Below, piece after piece: positions 32,455 through 41,152 of a stretch of 64,000 bases of DNA. The notes beneath the pieces were generated by a model. It worked only from the letters and a program-made list of their open reading frames with translations. It was not told the DNA's origin and ran no database searches. A program made the position numbers and the translations under genes. Location of the stretch: positions 124,001-188,000 of the forward strand of contig NZ_RPDJ01000015.1 in the NCBI RefSeq assembly GCF_004023625.1, written 5' to 3'. Source of the stretch: Streptomyces cavernae (GTDB lineage: Bacteria; Actinomycetota; Actinomycetes; Streptomycetales; Streptomycetaceae). Within the stretch, counting starts at the first letter, position 1. Each line of letters starts with the position of its first letter.

Positions 32455-33576
32455 ATGACTGTGTCCCCTGGCCGAGACCGGGTGGGGGTGTGGCTGATCG
32501 GAGCACGCGGCTCCGTGGCCACCACTGCCGTGGCGGGCTGTGCCGCCGTCACCGCGGGACTGCACGCCCCCACGGGCATGGTCACGGAGACCCCGCCCTT
32601 CGCCGATTGCGGACTGCCCCCGCTGTCGACCCTGGTCTTCGGCGGCCACGACACGGTCGACTGCCCCCTGCCCAAACGCGCCGAGGCACTGGCCGCCGAG
32701 GGCGTGCTCCCGCACGGGCTGCCCTCGGCGATCACCTCCGAACTCGCCGCCGCCGACGACGAGATCAGAGCGGGCGGTCCCCTGCCGGGCGACACCCGCG
32801 CCCCGGACGAACTGATCGACTCCTTCGCGGCGGACATACGCGATTTCCTGCGGCGGCACTCGCTGGCCCGTGCGGTGGTGGTGAACGTGGCCTCCACGGA
32901 ACCCGCAGCCACCGGCTCCGCCCTGCCGCCCAGCTCCCTGTACGCGGCGGCAGCGCTGCGCGTCGGCTGTCCCTACGTCAACTTCACCCCGTCGACCGGG
33001 CTGCACCACCCGGCCCTCGCCGGCCCGGCCGCCGCGTCCGGGCTGCCGTACGCCGGCCGTGACGGCAAGACGGGCCAGACCCTGCTGCGCTCGGTACTGG
33101 GCCCCATGTTCGCGCAGCGCGCGCTGACCGTCCGCTCCTGGTCGGGCACCAACCTGCTGGGCGGCGGCGACGGCGCGGCCCTCGCCGACCCGGACGCCGC
33201 GGCGGCGAAGAACGCCGGCAAGGAACGCGTCCTCACCGACACCCTCGGGACCACCCCCGAGGGCGAGACCCACATCGACGACGTCCCCTCCCTCGGCGAC
33301 TGGAAGACCGCCTGGGACCACATCGCCTTCGACGGCTTCCTCGGCACGCGCATGATCCTGCAGACCACCTGGCAGGGCTGCGACTCCGCCCTCGCGGCAC
33401 CCCTGGTCCTGGACCTCGCCCGGCTGGTCTCCCGAGCGCACGAGACCGGGATGTCCGGCCCGTTGCCGGAACTGGCCTTCTACTTCAAGGACCCGCTGGG
33501 GGACGCTCCGTCGGCGCTCGGGGACCAGTACGCGGCCCTGGTGGCCTTCGCCGGACGGCTCGGGGCCGCACGATGA
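32455..33576 (+). CDS. Inositol-3-phosphate synthase (sugar phosphate cyclase)
   Basis: A 373-residue member of the myo-inositol-1-phosphate synthase family, which turns glucose 6-phosphate into inositol 3-phosphate with NAD+ kept on the enzyme. Seen are the dinucleotide motif VWLIGARGSVATT, NVASTEP, NFTPSTG, and GRDGKTGQTLLRSVLGPMF holding the catalytic lysine region. It is shorter than the eukaryotic enzyme and belongs to the bacterial/archaeal branch. AGGAGG precedes the ATG by eight bases. Its stop overlaps the next start (ATGA), so it is the first gene of the Ebo-type operon, in the role that EboD (a dehydroquinate-synthase-like cyclase) has elsewhere. Confidence 0.93.
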   Translation: MTVSPGRDRVGVWLIGARGSVATTAVAGCAAVTAGLHAPTGMVTETPPFADCGLPPLSTLVFGGHDTVDCPLPKRAEALAAEGVLPHGLPSAITSELAAADDEIRAGGPLPGDTRAPDELIDSFAADIRDFLRRHSLARAVVVNVASTEPAATGSALPPSSLYAAAALRVGCPYVNFTPSTGLHHPALAGPAAASGLPYAGRDGKTGQTLLRSVLGPMFAQRALTVRSWSGTNLLGGGDGAALADPDAAAAKNAGKERVLTDTLGTTPEGETHIDDVPSLGDWKTAWDHIAFDGFLGTRMILQTTWQGCDSALAAPLVLDLARLVSRAHETGMSGPLPELAFYFKDPLGDAPSALGDQYAALVAFAGRLGAAR

Positions 33577-34574
33577 ACGCGACCGGTCGGGGGCGGGCGG
33601 GCCTGGCGGCCTGGGCCGAACTCCTGAGGCTCCCCGCCCTGTTCACCGTCCCCGGTGACGCCCTCACCGGCGCCGCCGCGACCGGCGCACGCCCCAACTC
33701 CCGTACTCTGCTCGCCGTCGCCTCCTCCCTCTGCCTCTACGAGGCGGGCATGGCCCTCAACGACTGGGCCGACCGCACCGAGGACGCCCTGGAACGCCCC
33801 CACCGCCCCCTTCCCTCGGGCCGCGTCAAGCCGGCTGCGGCCCTCACCGCGGCCGGCGCCCTCACCGCGGCGGGCCTGGCCCTCGCCACCCGCGCCGGCC
33901 GCCCGGCCCTGGCCGTCGCGGCACCCCTCGCGGCCACCGTCTGGGCCTATGACCTGGGACTGAAACGCACCCCTGCCGGCCCCGCCGCCATGGCCACCGC
34001 CCGCGCCCTAGACCTGCTCCTGGGCGCAGCCGCCACGGCCGGCCGGGTCCGCCCCGCCGTCGCGTCCGCCGCTGCCCTGGGCACCCACACCCTGGCGGTG
34101 ACCGCCGTCTCCCGCCACGAGACGCGCGGCGGCTCACCCCTGCCCCCACTGGCCGCCCTGGCCACCGCGGCGACGCTGGCATGGCACACAGGACGCCCCC
34201 GCCCCCGGCCGCGCACGACCCCCGCCCGCGATGCCTCGCGTGCCACGCCTGTCGGCGACGCCTTGCGCACCACCCCCACCAACGACGCCGGCGCCTTTCC
34301 TGTAGGCGACGCCCCGCGCACCACCCCTGTCGGCGACGCCCTGCGCACCACCCTGGCCCTCGCCTACGCGACCACCTCCGCCCGCCCTCTCTTCCACGCC
34401 GTCCTCAACCCGTCCGCACCCCTCACCCAACGAGCCGTCGGGGCCGGGATCCGCGCCATGATCCCCCTCCAGGCAGCCCTTGCCGCACGCACCGGATCCT
34501 TGGGAACGGCCCTGCTCACCGCCGCCCTCGCCCCGGCCGCCCGCACCTTCGGCCGGAAGGTGAGCGTGACATGA
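33573..34574 (+). CDS. eboC: UbiA-like prenyltransferase, EboC type
   Basis: A 333-residue polytopic membrane protein of the UbiA superfamily with about eight helices. The first Asp-rich motif is NDWADRTED (about residues 64-72) and a degenerate second one is DLGLKRTP. Such enzymes move a prenyl chain from its diphosphate to an acceptor. In Streptomyces this subgroup is known as the SCO3242-type family and in Ebo clusters as EboC. Between the late helices (34224-34350) lies an insertion built of repeats such as TPVGDALRT, not needed in the family. Translation overlaps with both neighbours by 4 bp. Confidence 0.85.
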   Translation: MNATGRGRAGLAAWAELLRLPALFTVPGDALTGAAATGARPNSRTLLAVASSLCLYEAGMALNDWADRTEDALERPHRPLPSGRVKPAAALTAAGALTAAGLALATRAGRPALAVAAPLAATVWAYDLGLKRTPAGPAAMATARALDLLLGAAATAGRVRPAVASAAALGTHTLAVTAVSRHETRGGSPLPPLAALATAATLAWHTGRPRPRPRTTPARDASRATPVGDALRTTPTNDAGAFPVGDAPRTTPVGDALRTTLALAYATTSARPLFHAVLNPSAPLTQRAVGAGIRAMIPLQAALAARTGSLGTALLTAALAPAARTFGRKVSVT

Positions 34575-35482
34575 CCACACACCCCACCCCGAGCACCCGG
34601 ACGGACCGGCCCGCCCTCCGTTTCGGCTACGGCACCAACGGCCTCACCGACCTCCGGCTCGACGACGCCCTCGCCCTCCTCGCCGACCTCGGCTACGACG
34701 GCGTCGGCCTGACCCTCGACCACATGCACCTCGACCCCCTCGCCCCGGACCTCGCCAGCCGCACCCGGCACCTGGCCCGCCGGCTGAGCACGCTGGGCCT
34801 CGAGGTCACGGTGGAGACCGGCGCCCGCTATGTACTCGACCCGCGCCACAAACACGGCCCGTCGCTCCTTGACCCGGACCCCGACGCCCGCGCCCGCCGT
34901 ATCGAACTGCTCCACACCGCCCTGCGGGTCGCCGAGGACCTCGGTGCGCACGCGGTGCACTGCTTCAGCGGCGTCACCCCGCCCGGCACGGACGAGGACA
35001 CCGCCTTCAAACGGCTGGCCGACGCCCTCACCCCCGTCCTGCACACCGCCGCCTTCTCCGGCGTTCCACTGGCCGTGGAACCCGAACCCGGCCACCTCCT
35101 CGCCACCCTCGCCGACTTCCACCGCCTCCGCACCGCCCTCGGCGACCCGGACGCCCTCGGCCTCACCCTCGATCTGGGCCACTGCCACTGCCTCGAACCC
35201 CTCTCTCCCGCGGACTGTGTACGCACTTCCGCACCCTGGCTGCGCCACGTCCAGATCGAGGACATGCGCCGCGGCGTCCACGAACACCTGCCGTTCGGCG
35301 ACGGCGAGATGGACTTCCCGCCCGTGCTCCAGGCGCTGGCCGCCACCGGCTACCAGGGCCTGACCGTCGTCGAACTTCCTCGGCACTCCCACGCGGGCCC
35401 CCACTACGCCGCACAGTCCCTCCCGTTCCTCCACCGCGCGGCCCGGACCACACCCGAAGGCCCCGAAAGGCGAATCCCGTGA
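34571..35482 (+). CDS. Sugar phosphate isomerase/epimerase (TIM barrel)
   Basis: A 303-residue xylose-isomerase-like TIM barrel. Metal ligand positions are visible in VAVEPEPGH, LDLGHCHCLE, WLRHVQIEDM and VVELPRHSH. The reaction is unknown; the context suggests work on an inositol-derived or sugar phosphate intermediate. The ATG overlaps the prenyltransferase stop by 4 bp (ATGA), and its own stop overlaps the eboA start by 4 bp (GTGA). Confidence 0.88.
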   Translation: MTTHPTPSTRTDRPALRFGYGTNGLTDLRLDDALALLADLGYDGVGLTLDHMHLDPLAPDLASRTRHLARRLSTLGLEVTVETGARYVLDPRHKHGPSLLDPDPDARARRIELLHTALRVAEDLGAHAVHCFSGVTPPGTDEDTAFKRLADALTPVLHTAAFSGVPLAVEPEPGHLLATLADFHRLRTALGDPDALGLTLDLGHCHCLEPLSPADCVRTSAPWLRHVQIEDMRRGVHEHLPFGDGEMDFPPVLQALAATGYQGLTVVELPRHSHAGPHYAAQSLPFLHRAARTTPEGPERRIP

Positions 35483-36258
35483 CGCGCCGACCGTCGGAAG
35501 ACCCACCCGAGGCCACCACCGCCGAGGCGAGCGGGGACACCAGCCGACAGCAGACCCTCTCCGCACCCGACGCGACCACACCCGCCGCCCCCGGCATCAG
35601 CTACCTCCACGAGCGGCTGACCGCCCGCCTGGCCCCGGCCGCCCGCGTCTGGCTCGACCGGGCCCTCCACGAGGCCGCCGCGCACCCCCGCTCCCACGGC
35701 CCCATCTCCGTCTGGGAGCTGCGCATCGCCGAAGCGGGACGCCGCTGCGGGCCCGAGTTCGCCGACACCGCCCGCGTCCTCATCCTCCACGCGGCCCGCG
35801 CCGACACCGACGCGCTGGCCCGGGTCTACCGCCAGGGCACCGCCGACGAACGTCGAGCCGTCCTGCACGCCCTGCCCCATCTCGTGCCCGGCCCGGAGGC
35901 CCTCCCGCTCGTCGAGGACGCCCTGCGCACCAACGACACCCGCCTCGTCGCCGCGGCCGTCGGCCCCTACGCCGCCCGCCACCTCGACACCCACAACTGG
36001 CGCCACGCCATCCTGAAGTGCCTGTTCACCGGTGTCCCCGTGGAGGCCGTCGCCGACCTGCCGCGGCGCGCCCGGGCCGACGCCGAGCTCGCCCGGATGC
36101 TCGCTGACTACGCCGCCGAACGCACCGCCGCGGACCGTCCCGTGCCCGAGGACCTGCACCGCGTCCTCGCCCTGACCGGGCAGCTGCCCACCGGCGCCCC
36201 GCCGCCGGCCGGCCCGGACACCCCCGCGTCCCCTTCCCCTTCCGGCAAGGACTCCTGA
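35479..36258 (+). CDS. eboA: EboA domain protein
   Basis: A 259-residue, mostly helical soluble protein. After a low-complexity Thr/Ala/Pro start of about 45 residues, the EboA region contains ERRAVLHALPHLVPGPEALP, LRTNDTRLVAAAVGPYAARH and WRHAILKCLFTGVPV, which are the recognisable family blocks. Its activity is not known. In cyanobacteria Ebo proteins are needed to move a scytonemin precursor to the periplasm. The GTG start overlaps the previous stop, and the stop shares one base with the next ATG, so the whole set is translationally chained. Confidence 0.88.
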   Translation: MTRRPSEDPPEATTAEASGDTSRQQTLSAPDATTPAAPGISYLHERLTARLAPAARVWLDRALHEAAAHPRSHGPISVWELRIAEAGRRCGPEFADTARVLILHAARADTDALARVYRQGTADERRAVLHALPHLVPGPEALPLVEDALRTNDTRLVAAAVGPYAARHLDTHNWRHAILKCLFTGVPVEAVADLPRRARADAELARMLADYAAERTAADRPVPEDLHRVLALTGQLPTGAPPPAGPDTPASPSPSGKDS

Positions 36259-37106
36259 TGCGCATCTTCGACCCCCACATCCACATGACCTCCCGTACCA
36301 CCGACGACTACGAGGCCATGTACACCGCCGGTGTCCGCGCCGTCGTAGAGCCGTCCTTCTGGCTCGGGCAGCCCCGCACCTCACCCGCCTCGTTCTTCGA
36401 CTACTTCGACTCCCTCCTCGGCTGGGAACCCTTCCGCGCCGCCCAGTACGGCATCGCCCACCACTGCACGCTCGCCCTCAACCCCAAGGAGGCGAACGAC
36501 CCGCGCTGCCGGCCCGTCCTCGACGAGCTGCCCCGCTATCTCGTCAAGGACCATGTCGTGGCCGTGGGCGAGATCGGCTACGACGCGATGACCCCGGCCG
36601 AGGACACCGCGCTGGCCACCCAGCTCCAGCTCGCCGCCGACCACGACCTGCCCGCGCTGGTCCACACCCCCCACCGCGACAAGCTCGCCGGTCTGCGCCG
36701 CACCCTCGACGTCGTCCGCGAGTCCGCCCTGCCGGTGGAGCGGGTGCTGATCGACCACCTCAACGAGACCACCGTCAAGGAGGCCAAGGACAGCGGCTGC
36801 TGGCTGGGCTTCTCCGTCTATCCCGACACCAAGATGGACGAGGAACGCATGGTCGCGATCCTTCAGGAGTACGGGCCGGAGCAGGTCCTCGTGAACTCCG
36901 CCGCCGACTGGGGCAGAAGCGACCCCCTCAAGACCCGGCGGGTCGGCGACGCCATGCTGAACGCCGGTTTCACCGACGAGGACGTCGACGGTGTCCTGTG
37001 GGGCAACCCCGTGGCGTTCTACGGGCTCAGCGGACGCCTGAACCTCGACGTCGCCGGCACGGCCGCCACCCACGAGGGCAACTCCGTCCTCCGCGGCGGG
37101 GAGTGA
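36258..37106 (+). CDS. eboB: TatD-family metal-dependent hydrolase, EboB type
   Basis: A 282-residue amidohydrolase-fold protein. The metal site begins with FDPHIHMTSR (HxH), and later ligands appear in AVGEIGYDAM, ALVHTPHRDK, LIDHLNE and the C-terminal NSAADWG. TatD relatives are nucleases or small-molecule phosphoesterases; the EboB substrate is unknown. The ATG immediately follows the eboA stop with a one-base overlap, and the stop is 3 bp before eboE. Confidence 0.9.
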   Translation: MRIFDPHIHMTSRTTDDYEAMYTAGVRAVVEPSFWLGQPRTSPASFFDYFDSLLGWEPFRAAQYGIAHHCTLALNPKEANDPRCRPVLDELPRYLVKDHVVAVGEIGYDAMTPAEDTALATQLQLAADHDLPALVHTPHRDKLAGLRRTLDVVRESALPVERVLIDHLNETTVKEAKDSGCWLGFSVYPDTKMDEERMVAILQEYGPEQVLVNSAADWGRSDPLKTRRVGDAMLNAGFTDEDVDGVLWGNPVAFYGLSGRLNLDVAGTAATHEGNSVLRGGE

Positions 37107-37109
37107 GCG

Positions 37110-38279
37110 ATGCGCTTCCGCCACCCCGACGGCTCCACCGTCCACCTCGCCTACTGCACCAACGTCCACCCCGCCGAGAACCTCGACGGTGTCCTCGCCC
37201 AACTCCGCGACCACTGCGAACCCGTACGCCGCCGCCTCGGCCGCGACCGCCTCGGCATCGGACTGTGGCTCGCCAAGGACGCCGCCCACGCCCTGGTCAC
37301 CGACCCGTCCGCGCTGCGCGCACTGCGCACCGAACTCGACCGGCGCGGCCTCGAAGTCGTCACCCTCAACGGCTTCCCCTATGAAGGATTCGGTGCCCAA
37401 GAGGTCAAGTACCGCGTCTACAAGCCGGACTGGGCCGACCCCGAACGGCTCGCCCACACCGCCTCCCTGGCCCGCGTCCTCGCCGGCCTGCTCCCCGACG
37501 ACGTCACCGAGGGCAGCATCTCCACCCTCCCGCTCGCCTGGCGCACCGCCGACGACCCGGTGCGCGCCGCCACGGCCCGCGCCGCACTCACCACCCTCGC
37601 CGAACGTCTCGACGCCCTCGACGAGTTGACCGGCCGCTCCATCCGCGTGGGCCTGGAACCCGAGCCCGGCTGCATCGTCGAGACCACCGCCGACGCCATC
37701 GCCCCGCTCACCGCGATCGGCCACGACCGCATCGGCGTCTGCGTCGACACCTGCCACCTCGCCACCTCTTTCGAAGATCCGCGCACCGCACTGGACGCCC
37801 TCGCCACCGCCGGCGTCCCCGTCGTCAAAGCCCAGCTGTCGGCGGCCCTGCACGCCGAGCACCCCCACCTCCCGGAAGTCCGCGAGGCCCTCGCCGCCTT
37901 CGACGAACCCCGCTTCCTGCACCAGACCCGGGTCAGCACCGCAGCGGGCCTGCGCGGCACCGACGACCTGGGCGCGGCTCTCCAGGGCGACGCCCTGCCT
38001 GACGCGGCCCCCTGGCGCGCCCATTTCCACGTCCCGCTGCACGCGGCCCCCGCCGCGCCCCTCACCTCCACACTCCCCGTGCTCCGGGCCGCCCTGACCC
38101 GCCTCGTCGGCGGCCCGACCCCGCTCACCCGTCACCTGGAGGTCGAGACCTACACCTGGCAGGCCCTCCCACCCGAGCTGCGCCCCCGTGCCCGCACCCA
38201 GCTCGCCGACGGCATCGCCGCCGAACTCACGCTCGTCCGTGACCTGTTGACGGACCTCGGCCTGAAGGAGCTGCCGTGA
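37110..38279 (+). CDS. eboE: Metabolite traffic protein EboE (TIM barrel)
   Basis: A 389-residue xylose-isomerase-like TIM barrel with the EboE opening (FRHPDGSTVHLAYCTNVHPA) and blocks such as TLNGFPYEGFGAQEVKYRVY, GLEPEPGCIVETTADAI and VCVDTCHLATSFEDP. In cyanobacteria EboE belongs to the set required for export of a scytonemin precursor; its chemistry is not established. It overlaps eboF by 4 bp (GTGA). Confidence 0.92.
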   Translation: MRFRHPDGSTVHLAYCTNVHPAENLDGVLAQLRDHCEPVRRRLGRDRLGIGLWLAKDAAHALVTDPSALRALRTELDRRGLEVVTLNGFPYEGFGAQEVKYRVYKPDWADPERLAHTASLARVLAGLLPDDVTEGSISTLPLAWRTADDPVRAATARAALTTLAERLDALDELTGRSIRVGLEPEPGCIVETTADAIAPLTAIGHDRIGVCVDTCHLATSFEDPRTALDALATAGVPVVKAQLSAALHAEHPHLPEVREALAAFDEPRFLHQTRVSTAAGLRGTDDLGAALQGDALPDAAPWRAHFHVPLHAAPAAPLTSTLPVLRAALTRLVGGPTPLTRHLEVETYTWQALPPELRPRARTQLADGIAAELTLVRDLLTDLGLKELP

Positions 38280-39814
38280 AGCCCGAGCCGACACAGACCC
38301 CGGAGCCGACGAAGGCCGCGGAGCCGACACAGAACCCGGAGCCGACGAAGGCCGCGGAGCCGACACAGAACCCCGAGCCGACACAGACCCCGGAACCGAC
38401 GAAGGCCGCGGAGCCCACAGTGAGCCCGGTGCCGACAGCGGGCCCCACTCCTCTGCTCGTCCTGGACGTCGTTGGCCTCACCCCCCGTCTCCTTGACCAC
38501 ATGCCGAACCTCAAGGCCCTGGGCCGGAACGGCTCCCGCGCCCCGCTCGGCACCGTCCTGCCCGCCGTCACCTGCGCCGCCCAGTCCACGTTCCTGACCG
38601 GCACCCTCCCGGCCGAGCACGGCATCGTCGGCAACGGCTGGTACTTCCGTGAACTGGGCGACGTCCTGCTGTGGCGTCAGCACAACGGACTCGTCGCCGG
38701 CGACAAGCTGTGGGACGCCGCCCGCCGCGCCCACCCCGGCTACACGGTCGCCAATATCTGCTGGTGGTACGCCATGGGCGCCGACACCGACATCACCATC
38801 ACCCCTCGTCCGATCTACTACGCCGACGGCCGGAAGGAACCCGACTGCTACACCCGGCCGCCGGCCCTCCACGACGAACTCACCGCGAAACTCGGCACGT
38901 TCCCTCTGTTCCACTTCTGGGGGCCGGGCGCCGACCTCGTCTCCAGCCGGTGGATCATCGACGCCACCCGCCATGTCATCGCCACCCGCCACCCGGACCT
39001 GACCCTCTGCTACCTCCCGCATCTCGACTACGACCTGCAGCGCTACGGCCCCGACGACCCGCGCTCCCACCAGGCCGCCACCGACCTGGACGCCGCCCTC
39101 GCGCCCCTCCTCGACGACGCACGAGCGGAAGGCCGAACCGTCGTCGCCCTGTCCGAGTACGGCATCACCCGTGTGAACCGGCCCGTCGACATCAACCGCG
39201 CCCTGCGCCGAGCAGGCCTGCTGGAGGTGCACGCCCAGGACGGGATGGAGTACCTCGACCCGATGGCCTCCCGAGCCTTCGCCGTCGCCGACCACCAGAT
39301 CGCCCACGTCTACGTGCGCCGGCCCGAGGACCTCCAGGCCACCAGGGAAGCACTGGCCGACCTGCCCGGAGTCGAGCAACTCCTGGACGACGAGGGCAAG
39401 AAGGCCCACCACCTCGACCATCCGCGTTCCGGCGAACTCGTCGCCCTCGCGGAGCCCGACGCCTGGTTCACGTACTACTACTGGCTCGACGACGCCCACG
39501 CGCCCGACTTCGCGCGGCTCGTCGAGATCCACCGCAAACCCGGATACGACCCCGTCGAACTGTTCATGGATCCGCTCGACCCCTACGTCAAGGTCAAGGC
39601 GGCCACGGCACTGGCCCGCAAGAAACTCGGCATGCGTTACCGCATGGCGGTCGTGCCCCTGGACCCCTCACCTATTCGCGGCAGCCATGGCCGCCTCCCC
39701 GCGAGCGACGACGACGGTCCGCTCATCATCTGCTCCACCCCCCGTGCCGTCGGCGGACGCATGGAGGCCACCGATGTGAAATCACTGCTGCTCCAGCTGG
39801 CCGGACTCGACTGA
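38276..39814 (+). CDS. eboF: Alkaline-phosphatase-superfamily phosphodiesterase, EboF type
   Basis: A 512-residue protein of the nucleotide pyrophosphatase/phosphodiesterase group. The first metal Asp is in LLVLDVVGLTP, the Thr/Ser nucleophile region in AVTCAAQSTFLTG, and further ligands in CYLPHLDYDLQRYGPDD and DHQIAHVYVR. It should cleave a phosphodiester or pyrophosphate. The first 60 residues are nine hexapeptides of the EPTQNP/EPTKAA type (38285-38446) without a signal peptide; ordinary EboF proteins lack this. The GTG start is fixed by the 4-bp overlap with eboE, though a start after the repeats is conceivable. Confidence 0.88.
   Translation: MKPEPTQTPEPTKAAEPTQNPEPTKAAEPTQNPEPTQTPEPTKAAEPTVSPVPTAGPTPLLVLDVVGLTPRLLDHMPNLKALGRNGSRAPLGTVLPAVTCAAQSTFLTGTLPAEHGIVGNGWYFRELGDVLLWRQHNGLVAGDKLWDAARRAHPGYTVANICWWYAMGADTDITITPRPIYYADGRKEPDCYTRPPALHDELTAKLGTFPLFHFWGPGADLVSSRWIIDATRHVIATRHPDLTLCYLPHLDYDLQRYGPDDPRSHQAATDLDAALAPLLDDARAEGRTVVALSEYGITRVNRPVDINRALRRAGLLEVHAQDGMEYLDPMASRAFAVADHQIAHVYVRRPEDLQATREALADLPGVEQLLDDEGKKAHHLDHPRSGELVALAEPDAWFTYYYWLDDAHAPDFARLVEIHRKPGYDPVELFMDPLDPYVKVKAATALARKKLGMRYRMAVVPLDPSPIRGSHGRLPASDDDGPLIICSTPRAVGGRMEATDVKSLLLQLAGLD
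38285..38446 (+). repeat. Nine 18-bp tandem repeats at the start of eboF
   Basis: Units encode EPTQTP, EPTKAA, EPTQNP, EPTKAA, EPTQNP, EPTQTP, EPTKAA, EPTVSP and VPTAGP. The first seven are nearly identical at DNA level (GAGCCGACACAGA or GAGCCGACGAAGG starts), which indicates recent expansion in frame. They add a charged Pro/Thr-rich tail to the N-terminus of the phosphodiesterase. Confidence 0.9.
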
Positions 39815-39843
39815 CCCGACCGACCACCAGTGAACCACCCACT

Positions 39844-39935
39844 ACTGACAGTCGGTGCATCACCAGCCACTGACAGTGAAGCACCCGCCACTGACATTCG
39901 GTGCATCGCCGGTCACCGAAAGTGAAGCACCCGCC
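39844..39935. repeat. Two 46-bp tandem repeats between eboF and the Tat-exported barrel
   Basis: Unit 1 (39844-39889) and unit 2 (39890-39935) both start ACTGACA and share TCGGTGCATC and the last 14 bases AAGTGAAGCACCCGCC region; a third partial unit ACTGACAACGG follows. They differ at about eight positions. The array fills most of the 155-bp intergenic space just before the RBS (GGAGGAG) of the next gene, so it probably carries regulatory or insulating sequence. Confidence 0.85.
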
Positions 39936-39969
39936 ACTGACAACGGACCCAGATCCGGAGGAGTTCCGC

Positions 39970-41037
39970 ATGAGCCGCATGTCCAAGCATCACGACCCCG
40001 AACTCGCCCAGCGTCTCAGCAGAAGAGGAATGCTCGGCGTCGCCGCCGGCGCGAGCGCCGCCGCCCTGCTGGGAACGGCCGCACCGGCCACGGCCGCCAC
40101 CGGTACCGCGGCCACCGACTCCACGGCCACCGACACGGCTGCCGCCGCGGGCCGGAGCCGCCCCGTCCTGCCCCCCGGCCGTCTCGGCATCCAGCTCTAC
40201 AGCCTCCGCGACAAGGTCTCCACGCTCGGCTTCGCACCCGTCTTCGCCGAACTGGCGAAATACGGGTACGACGAGGTCGAGTTCGCCGGATACACCCAGG
40301 GTTCGGCCGGCCCGATCACCCTCGCCCAGCTGAAGCGGCTGGCGCGCGACCACGGCCTGAACCCGATCGGCAGCCACGTCGGCTACTACTCCAGCGACCC
40401 GAACGCGTACACCTTCGCCCAGAACCTGAACAAGGTCCTCGACGACGCCCAGGCGCTCGGGCTCAAGCACATCGGCACCGCCTCGGGCCCGTTCCGCTAC
40501 GGTTCCACCGTCGACGCGTGGAAGCGCGCGGCCGAGGAGTTCAACACCTATGGCGCGGCGGCGAAGGCGCGGGGCATGAAGTTCTACCAGCACAACCACT
40601 CCGAGGAGTTCTCCTTCGCCACCGACAAGCCGAAGGTCCGTCTCTACGACGTGCTGCTCGCCGAGACCGACCCCGACCTCGTCTACCTGGAGATGGACAT
40701 CTACTGGGCGTACGTGGGCCAGTTCCGGTTCTCCAAGCGGCCCGACGGCACCGCCGCTCCCTTCGACCCGCTGAAGTACGTGCTGAAGCGGCCCGACCGC
40801 TACCCCCTGTTCCACGTGAAGGACGGAGTGAGCGACCCGGCGAACCCGTTCGGGTACCGCATGGTGGACGTCGGTGACGGCGACATCGACTACCAGCGCT
40901 TCATCTCGGCGGTGACCCGCCTGAAGGGGCAGCGCCTGGCGCACCACTGGCAGGCCGAACACGACAACCCCACCGAGTCGTTCACCTTCGCGCGGCGGTC
41001 CAGCGAGCACCTGCACTCCCTGCGAGAGAAGTGCTGA
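39970..41037 (+). CDS. Tat-exported sugar phosphate isomerase/epimerase-like protein
   Basis: A 355-residue protein with a twin-arginine signal (SRRGMLGVAAGASAAALLG, cleavage near ATA/AATG at about residue 42) and a TIM-barrel domain starting GRLGIQLYSLRDKVSTLGF. Metal ligand blocks include FYQHNHSEEF, YLEMDIYWAY, LFHVKDG and HWQAEHDN. Family members outside the cytoplasm are thought to act on sugars or keto-sugars. GGAGGAG lies seven bases before the ATG. It closes the same-strand block and is followed by a strong hairpin. Confidence 0.9.
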   Translation: MSRMSKHHDPELAQRLSRRGMLGVAAGASAAALLGTAAPATAATGTAATDSTATDTAAAAGRSRPVLPPGRLGIQLYSLRDKVSTLGFAPVFAELAKYGYDEVEFAGYTQGSAGPITLAQLKRLARDHGLNPIGSHVGYYSSDPNAYTFAQNLNKVLDDAQALGLKHIGTASGPFRYGSTVDAWKRAAEEFNTYGAAAKARGMKFYQHNHSEEFSFATDKPKVRLYDVLLAETDPDLVYLEMDIYWAYVGQFRFSKRPDGTAAPFDPLKYVLKRPDRYPLFHVKDGVSDPANPFGYRMVDVGDGDIDYQRFISAVTRLKGQRLAHHWQAEHDNPTESFTFARRSSEHLHSLREKC

Positions 41038-41065
41038 ACCGTCCGCCGAGGACAGCACGTCAGGC

Positions 41066-41087
41066 GCCCGCCCCGGACGGGGCGGGC
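41066..41087. terminator. Perfect 9-bp hairpin between convergent genes
   Basis: GCCCGCCCC and GGGGCGGGC pair around the loop GGAC. The hairpin lies 28 bp after the Tat-exported barrel gene and 65 bp past the stop of the convergent minus-strand gene, so it can serve as terminator for both directions. Confidence 0.78.
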
Positions 41088-41152
41088 CGCCGCTTCACGC
41101 GGTGCTGGTCACCGCTGCGGGTGTAGAAAGCGGCGCAGACGGCAGCGCGCGG

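Noticed and set aside
28774..33441. A 1555-codon open frame on the minus strand antisense to three genes
   Set aside because: It is the mirror of well-supported genes; long stop-free antisense frames are expected at this GC content, and the protein shows no domain and no RBS.
38285..38446. EPT repeats as a cell-wall anchor or secretion signal
   Set aside because: No hydrophobic signal precedes them and no LPxTG motif ends the protein.
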